Source: Candidatus Hodarchaeum mangrovi (GTDB lineage: Archaea > Asgardarchaeota > Heimdallarchaeia > Hodarchaeales > Hodarchaeaceae). Taken from it: DNA of 41,970 nucleotides. The position numbers and the translations under genes are program-made. A model generated the notes under the pieces. It was given only the letters and a program-made list of their open reading frames with translations, was not told the DNA's origin and ran no database searches. This document shows positions 36,999 to 41,970 of this stretch, one piece after another. Where the stretch lies: the NCBI GenBank assembly GCA_016839515.1, contig JAEOUE010000302.1, positions 1 to 41,970 of the forward strand, read 5' to 3'. Numbering within the stretch: position 1 is the stretch's first letter; each line of letters opens with the position of its first letter.

Positions 36999-38342
36999 AT
37001 GGATGGCATTAAAATTCTTAAAAAATTAATTTCATATGATACTATCAATGATCCTACAAATAATCGGTTCCCTAATGGTAAAATACTTGATTATTTAGAT
37101 AAACTTCTGAAAGAATGGAATCCTGGATATAGGGCTAAAATTTTTGATATAAATAATTATAAATCAATCTATTTTGCCCCTACTCTTAAGAATCCTGTAG
37201 ATATCCTTTTCATGGGTCATTTGGATGTAGTACCAGTTTCTAAAGAATGGATCTCTGATCCTTTTGATTTAAAAATTGAGAATAAAATAGCCTATGGTCG
37301 TGGAACCAAAGATTGTAAAGGTTCAATAGTTTCCTGCCTATTAGCTTTAAAATCACTAATAGAGGAACACAATCATATAATACAGAAAATAGGCTTTTAT
37401 TTTTCTTCTGATGAAGAAACTGGAGGACAATATGGAGCTAAAATGTTTTTCGATTGGTTAAAAAAAGAGAATTTATCCCCCTTATATGTTATAAATGTTG
37501 ATGGGGGACCACGTGTAGTGAATAAACGTAGAGCTGGTTTTGGAGTTAAAATACATCTTCCATCTAATCGTCAAAAAATTAAAGGGAGATTATATTCCAA
37601 GAATTTTAATACCCGAATTCTAGAAGATGATAACCGCCATAGTGCATATTTTGTAAAAGGATGTGACACTCATGCAGCTATATCTCTATCAAAGTTTCTT
37701 CATTTAAACAGAAATTTAAAAGTTCATTCGATTTATGGGTCTTGGATAAAAGGAAATGTTATTCCAGATCAAATAACTGTTGAATTAATAGATCCTGTAA
37801 ACGAAGGAACTGAATTCATTGAATATGATGATAATCTTGCACAGATTTTAACTGCTTTACGAAGTATAGTTCTCTTACATGTCCCAACCAAAATAATCAG
37901 TGAATTCGGAATAACTGTTAATCCAAATATAATTTCTTATTCAGAAATTGATGGAACTACCATATATTTTGATGTTCGTTTATTTTTGCCTTCTGAAGAA
38001 AAAGAATTATTAATTGAATCATTTAAAGCTCAACTGGGGTCCTTAAAAGCAATAACAACGATTTCTTGTCCTGGAACTTCTGGATATTTTTATACAGATA
38101 AAACTTCCCACCTTGTATCTGTTGCTGAAAATGTATTACATGATTATAATTTGATTAGTGATTCCTGTGAGCAAGAAGGAGCTTCAGATTCACGTTATAC
38201 AAATGGAATCCCTGTGATTGATTTAGGACCATTTGGGGGTAATGTTCACGGTTCAAATGAGTTTATTAACTTGGAATCTTTAGTGATGTTTTCTAATATC
38301 TATAAAGAGATAATTAAAAGGTTGATTAAAGAAGAAAAATAA
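36999..38342 (+). CDS. M20-family metallopeptidase
   Basis: A zinc-dependent peptidase/deacylase of the ArgE/DapE/CPG2 family. The 447 residues carry the zinc-site motifs: MGHLDVVP with the first His and Asp, GRGTKDCKG with the bridging Asp, SSDEETGGQ with the Glu pair, and GGNVHGSNE with the last His near the C-terminus. A dimerization-domain segment around KGCDTHAAISL lies in the middle. The substrate is not clear. The ATG 36999 is preferred because GGTGA (36987-36991) lies seven bases upstream; TTG 36984 is also in frame. It follows the GH57 gene by a short gap and is probably co-transcribed with it. Confidence 0.9.
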   Translation: MDGIKILKKLISYDTINDPTNNRFPNGKILDYLDKLLKEWNPGYRAKIFDINNYKSIYFAPTLKNPVDILFMGHLDVVPVSKEWISDPFDLKIENKIAYGRGTKDCKGSIVSCLLALKSLIEEHNHIIQKIGFYFSSDEETGGQYGAKMFFDWLKKENLSPLYVINVDGGPRVVNKRRAGFGVKIHLPSNRQKIKGRLYSKNFNTRILEDDNRHSAYFVKGCDTHAAISLSKFLHLNRNLKVHSIYGSWIKGNVIPDQITVELIDPVNEGTEFIEYDDNLAQILTALRSIVLLHVPTKIISEFGITVNPNIISYSEIDGTTIYFDVRLFLPSEEKELLIESFKAQLGSLKAITTISCPGTSGYFYTDKTSHLVSVAENVLHDYNLISDSCEQEGASDSRYTNGIPVIDLGPFGGNVHGSNEFINLESLVMFSNIYKEIIKRLIKEEK

Positions 38343-38427
38343 AATTCCTTTCTATTACAACATCTGTCTTAATAATATGATTTCTTACGATATTTAATTC
38401 TCTTATTATACGAAGATTTAATTAGGG

Positions 38428-39270
38428 ATGATATTTTTTGGACTTCTTGTAAGAAAAAATTATGGTCAATTATCAATGTTACCACCAAATGCCATTTATA
38501 ATATAGATTGCAGGGAAGGATTGACCCAAATACCACAAGAGTCAATTGATTTACTATTAACCGATCCTCCTTTTGGTATTGATTTCCAAAATGTAGGATC
38601 ACAATATAATAGAAAACAGAAGGAGCTAGGGCATAATTATATTGAAATACCTGAAAATGAATACTATGAGTTCACATTAAGTTGGATTAAAGCTGCCTAT
38701 AACATCATGAAACCAACTGCAAGTGGTTTTATTTTCTCTGGTTGGAATAATCTAAGCGATATCTTGAATGTTTTGACAGAAGTAGGATTTCGGTTGGTTA
38801 ATCATATTATTTGGAAATATCAATTTGGTGTTTTCACAAAAAACCGTTTCACATCAAGTCATTATCATATATTATATATAACAAAGCTTTCTGAAAAAGA
38901 TGACAAAACCAGAATATTTAATCGTCTTCCAGAATATTCAAATTCTAAATTACCTGGGAAATTATATTTTGAAGATGTATGGTACATTAATCGTGATTAT
39001 CAGAAAGGAGGAAAGAAAACTCCAACAAGGTTACCTCTTGAAGTAACTGATAAATGTTTATTAATTGGGAGTAAAGAAGGAGATATGATTTTAGAACCGT
39101 TTTGTGGTAGTGGATCAGTAATTTTATCTTGTATAAAACATAAACGTCAATACTATGGATTTGAACTTTCGAAACCAATTTTTGATGTAGCTGAAACTCG
39201 AATCAACGAATTCAAGCAACAATTAGACAGTAAGAAATATAAATTAGACATTTTCTTGAAGGAAATTTAG
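38428..39270 (+). CDS. Orphan DNA methyltransferase (beta-class, adenine-type)
   Basis: Transfers a methyl group from SAM to a DNA base. The 280 residues have DPPF at 46-49 (motif IV; D-P-P-F/Y suggests adenine-N6, or cytosine-N4 in some) and EPFCGSGSV near residue 230 (SAM-binding motif I). The order IV before I is the beta class. No restriction endonuclease gene adjoins it, so it is an orphan, perhaps regulatory. The start could be ATG 38428 or ATG 38476; the latter gives MLPPNAIYNIDC, closer to the usual start of this class. No Shine-Dalgarno sequence decides it. Confidence 0.87.
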   Translation: MIFFGLLVRKNYGQLSMLPPNAIYNIDCREGLTQIPQESIDLLLTDPPFGIDFQNVGSQYNRKQKELGHNYIEIPENEYYEFTLSWIKAAYNIMKPTASGFIFSGWNNLSDILNVLTEVGFRLVNHIIWKYQFGVFTKNRFTSSHYHILYITKLSEKDDKTRIFNRLPEYSNSKLPGKLYFEDVWYINRDYQKGGKKTPTRLPLEVTDKCLLIGSKEGDMILEPFCGSGSVILSCIKHKRQYYGFELSKPIFDVAETRINEFKQQLDSKKYKLDIFLKEI

Positions 39271-39348
39271 AAATAAGATTATAAAAATTTTAAATGCGAG
39301 TTTCTTTTACCATAAGGCTGGATTTAAATATAAATACGGTGGAACTGA

Positions 39349-40359
39349 ATGACTTATTTAATTTCAGGTGGTACTGGACTGGTCGGAAGCTTTCTGATAG
39401 ATAATATTCAACAAAGAGAATCATTTGACATGCGAGATTACCTTTTTATCTGTAGATCATTAGAAAGTCAAAAGAAAATAGAACAGAAAGGATTAAAAAC
39501 TATAAAAGCTGATTTAACAGATTCTGAAAGTTTGAAAAATGCAATTCTAGATGTTGATGTAGTAATAAATCTAGCCTCCTTAGCAGATGACTGGGCTCAA
39601 TGGAGTGAACTCTATAAAGTTAATGTTTTAGGAGTAAAAAACCTTATTAAGGCTTGTATTTCTTCTAATACCGACACTTTCCTAGTTCACACAAGTTCTA
39701 CGGGAGTTCATGGTCATTATATTCCAGAAATCCCAATAGATGAATCTTTTCCTTTCAATCCAACTAGTATTTATCAAAGAAGTAAATATTTACAAGAAAA
39801 AGAAATTTGGGACTTTTCCAAGGAAAATGGTTGGAAAAATTTTAGTATTCTAAGACCACCAAGTGTTATTGGCCCCCGTGATACAAAAACACTTCTGCCT
39901 ATATTTAATGCAGTTTGGCAGAATAAATTTCCAGTTCTTAAAGGTGGGAATGGATATTCTACATTTATACATCCTTATGATTTAAGTAAAGCATTGTTAT
40001 TAGTTGCTGAAAATCCAGAAAAAACAAGAGGTCAAGCTTATAATCTTAAATCTTTTGAATGCCTGTTAAAAGACTTTTTACAATTGATTGTAGATACAGT
40101 TACTCCTCCAGCTCCTCCTAAAGAAATAAACTACTATTTAGTGTATTCACTTGCAGTTCTTTCCGAAATTTATGCTAAAGTCACAGGAAGACCGACAACT
40201 CTAAATCGGTATCGGGTTACTAAATTTTCCAGGTCTAGGCGTTATATTGATAAAAAAATCAAGAATCATCTAGGTTTCAATCCTGAAAAGGATCTAAAGA
40301 CAACAATTACTGAATCATATGAATGGTTTGTTACGAATAACAAATTTCCCCCCTCTTAA
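39349..40359 (+). CDS. Extended SDR NAD(P)-dependent epimerase/dehydratase
   Basis: A Rossmann-fold oxidoreductase of 336 residues. The nucleotide-binding loop is GGTGLVG (7-13), and the catalytic YxxxK is Y142-K146 in YQRSK, preceded by a serine-rich HTSSTGVHG segment. These fit extended SDRs such as nucleotide-sugar epimerases and 3-beta-hydroxysteroid dehydrogenase-like enzymes. The substrate is unknown. GGTGG lies six bases before the ATG. The protein ends in PPS. It may act in sugar-nucleotide or lipid metabolism. Confidence 0.88.
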   Translation: MTYLISGGTGLVGSFLIDNIQQRESFDMRDYLFICRSLESQKKIEQKGLKTIKADLTDSESLKNAILDVDVVINLASLADDWAQWSELYKVNVLGVKNLIKACISSNTDTFLVHTSSTGVHGHYIPEIPIDESFPFNPTSIYQRSKYLQEKEIWDFSKENGWKNFSILRPPSVIGPRDTKTLLPIFNAVWQNKFPVLKGGNGYSTFIHPYDLSKALLLVAENPEKTRGQAYNLKSFECLLKDFLQLIVDTVTPPAPPKEINYYLVYSLAVLSEIYAKVTGRPTTLNRYRVTKFSRSRRYIDKKIKNHLGFNPEKDLKTTITESYEWFVTNNKFPPS

Positions 40360-40461
40360 TCTAAAATCTGAATTTTTAGATTGAAGAATAATTTAAATTT
40401 AATATGAAATAGTTTTTCCGATCATTCTTTGATTGTAGATTAACTTGAGGTAATAAACCAG

Positions 40462-41376
40462 ATGATACTTGGACTTAAGAATCCATTTTTTCTTTCCCCT
40501 TTGGCAAATATCACTATTCCGCCATTTAGAAGATTATGTGCTGAGATTGGAGCTGATGTCACAGTATCAGAAATGACATTTGCTCGTGGGCTTATACTTA
40601 ACCAATTAAAGTCTCTAAATCGGATTCAGAAGTCAAAGCATGAGAAAAAATTTGGAATTCAGTTACTCACGAATAATGTTAAAGAATTAATCGATTCAAT
40701 CAATATAATAGAAGAACAAAAATTAGCAGATTTTATAGAATTGAATCTTGGATGTCCTAAACGGAAAATAACAAATGCAAATCTTGGAGCAGCTCTGTTA
40801 ATCCCTAAAAACAGTAGATTATTACTGAATTTACTTGAAACAGGTGGATCAACAACTACAATACCTTTTTCAATAAAAATGCGATTAGGGTTTTCCGAAA
40901 AAACCTATCTTAATATTTTAAAACATGCAGAGAAAAATAATATTGCATTCGCTACATTACATGCCCGTTTGGCAATTGATTCGTATAAAATTCCAATAAA
41001 TGTGGCTAATTGGAATGAAGCAGTTCAAAAAATTACTATTCCTATCATAGCAAATGGAGATATACCTAATAAGGAGATTGGACTAAAAATACTAGAAAAT
41101 TCTAAGATTTCTGGAATTGCTATTGGCCGTGCAGCACGAGGGAATCCAAAAGTGTTTAATAAGAATTTCCCTCTTTCTTTAGCAGCTCAATATAAAATCT
41201 TAATACAATATATGAAAGATAGTAATTTTTTTTCTCCTTTATATGTGAAAATACAATCTAATGATTTTTTGAAGAAATTTCGTTATTCCTCATACCTAAG
41301 AAATAAGATTACATCTATGCAAAACCTTGAGGACATTGTTAGCACCACAAGAGAAGCTCTTGAAGCCTATGGCTAA
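40462..41376 (+). CDS. dus: tRNA-dihydrouridine synthase
   Basis: Reduces uridine to dihydrouridine in tRNA using FMN and NADPH. The 304 residues form a TIM barrel with the family's motifs: ELNLGCP with the catalytic C98, SIKMRLGF where the substrate-binding strand lies, TLHARLAID, and IANGDI with GIAIGRAARGNP at the phosphate-binding end. The GSGA loop of bacterial DusB is replaced by NANLGAALL. ATG 40462 has GAGGTAA about 9 bases upstream. The next gene, a GTPase, starts after a 160-base gap. Confidence 0.92.
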   Translation: MILGLKNPFFLSPLANITIPPFRRLCAEIGADVTVSEMTFARGLILNQLKSLNRIQKSKHEKKFGIQLLTNNVKELIDSINIIEEQKLADFIELNLGCPKRKITNANLGAALLIPKNSRLLLNLLETGGSTTTIPFSIKMRLGFSEKTYLNILKHAEKNNIAFATLHARLAIDSYKIPINVANWNEAVQKITIPIIANGDIPNKEIGLKILENSKISGIAIGRAARGNPKVFNKNFPLSLAAQYKILIQYMKDSNFFSPLYVKIQSNDFLKKFRYSSYLRNKITSMQNLEDIVSTTREALEAYG

Positions 41377-41536
41377 TCAAATTGACTTTACAAAAGATAT
41401 AAATTAGAAATCGTTCTTCAAAGGAATGAATAATGAATAACTTTCTTAGAATTCATGCATTGTAATGATTGATTATAATCATGCTCAGTATTGAAAATCC
41501 AATCAGATTGAAATTTATCCTTAGTTTGGGTTTAAG

Positions 41537-41970
41537 ATGCCAATTAATCTTAATCAAGAAGCGCAGGTCGAATGGGATAAGTACTTAGAAGCTAATACTA
41601 TAGAGGAGCAAATTTTTCACTTAGAAAGGTTTCTTGGGGTTTGTGTCAAGCATAAAGGAGTTGAAAAACACCTTGCTATGGCTAAAACTAAATTAAAGAA
41701 ATTAAAAGCACTACAAGAAAAGAGGAAACAACAGAAAAAAAGCGGAGGGGAGCGATGGCTCATTCCAAAGGGAGAAGATGCTCAAATAGCTATAATTGGA
41801 ATGGTTAATTCTGGAAAATCATCTTTATTAAATGAAATTGCTCAATCTGAAGCCGCAAAAGTTGGTTCTTATCCTTTTACAACAGTAAAACCCGAAGTTG
41901 GGTCTACTACAGCAAAAGGGGCACGTTTACAGCTAGTAGAACTTCCAGCACTAGTTAATGGTAGTGCAAA
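41537..41970 (+). CDS. DRG/OBG-like GTPase (3' end outside window)
   Basis: A P-loop GTPase of the DRG/OBG group (translation- or ribosome-associated), cut off by the right edge after about 144 residues. The N-terminal helical segment has the group's YLEANT...KHKGVEKHL pattern. G1 is GMVNSGKSSLL and G2 is YPFTTVKPEVG. Where the family has DxPG (G3, switch II), the sequence reads VELPALV, so Asp is replaced by Glu and Gly by Ala. ATG 41537 has a weak Shine-Dalgarno. It could be a nucleotide-binding scaffold with changed hydrolysis, but the rest of the protein is not visible. Confidence 0.85.
   Translation, partial: MPINLNQEAQVEWDKYLEANTIEEQIFHLERFLGVCVKHKGVEKHLAMAKTKLKKLKALQEKRKQQKKSGGERWLIPKGEDAQIAIIGMVNSGKSSLLNEIAQSEAAKVGSYPFTTVKPEVGSTTAKGARLQLVELPALVNGSA

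Overview
The window is low-GC (roughly 30-33% by eye) and looks archaeal. The best evidence is a Taw1/TYW1-type wyosine tRNA enzyme, an isopentenyl phosphate kinase, a COG1340 archaeal coiled-coil protein, a DRG/OBG-type GTPase, many TTG/GTG starts, and Shine-Dalgarno sequences built on GGTGA. Several proteins are more often bacterial: an NAD+-dependent DNA ligase, a BMP-type ABC importer, a sensor histidine kinase and a CheW-like protein. WD40 propellers and many lineage-specific membrane proteins fit an Asgard-like archaeon, but that placement is inference. I saw no rRNA, tRNA, CRISPR array or insertion sequence.

Layout. 1-2.6 kb: the end of an unknown gene and a 760-residue membrane protein. 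2.6-7.6 kb: LigA diverging from isopentenyl phosphate kinase, then MobB, a small membrane protein, dCMP deaminase and a very basic small protein. 8-12.2 kb: a HAD-fold protein without its catalytic aspartates, a large WD40 protein and a membrane protein. 12.3-21.3 kb: a phosphohexomutase, a BMP-family importer (lipoprotein, double ATPase, and one giant fused permease), a decayed PfkB kinase and an intact PfkB kinase. 21.7-27 kb: flavin reductase-like protein, unknown membrane protein, MFS transporter, and a long M48 protease with an extra C-terminal domain. 27-30 kb (minus strand): a CCG-type Fe-S protein translationally coupled to a nitrilase-superfamily enzyme, and a COG1340 coiled-coil protein. 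30.2-33.2 kb: nitroreductase-like, CheW-like, histidine kinase and winged-helix genes in a row. 33.3-41.4 kb: Taw1, two adjacent genes sharing a small domain, a GH57 hydrolase, an M20 peptidase, an orphan DNA methyltransferase, an SDR epimerase and a tRNA-dihydrouridine synthase. The window ends inside a DRG/OBG-like GTPase.

Working together. The BMP importer probably brings in nucleosides. The PfkB kinase and the phosphohexomutase-family enzyme nearby could act in salvage or sugar metabolism, though their substrates cannot be read from sequence. The 30-33 kb cluster looks like a small sensory module. The most unusual items are the catalytically dead HAD protein, the PfkB pseudogene co-linear with its neighbour, the fused permease, the GTPase with a changed G3 motif, the compact CheW-like/kinase cluster, and the paired small-domain genes at 34.4-35.7 kb.
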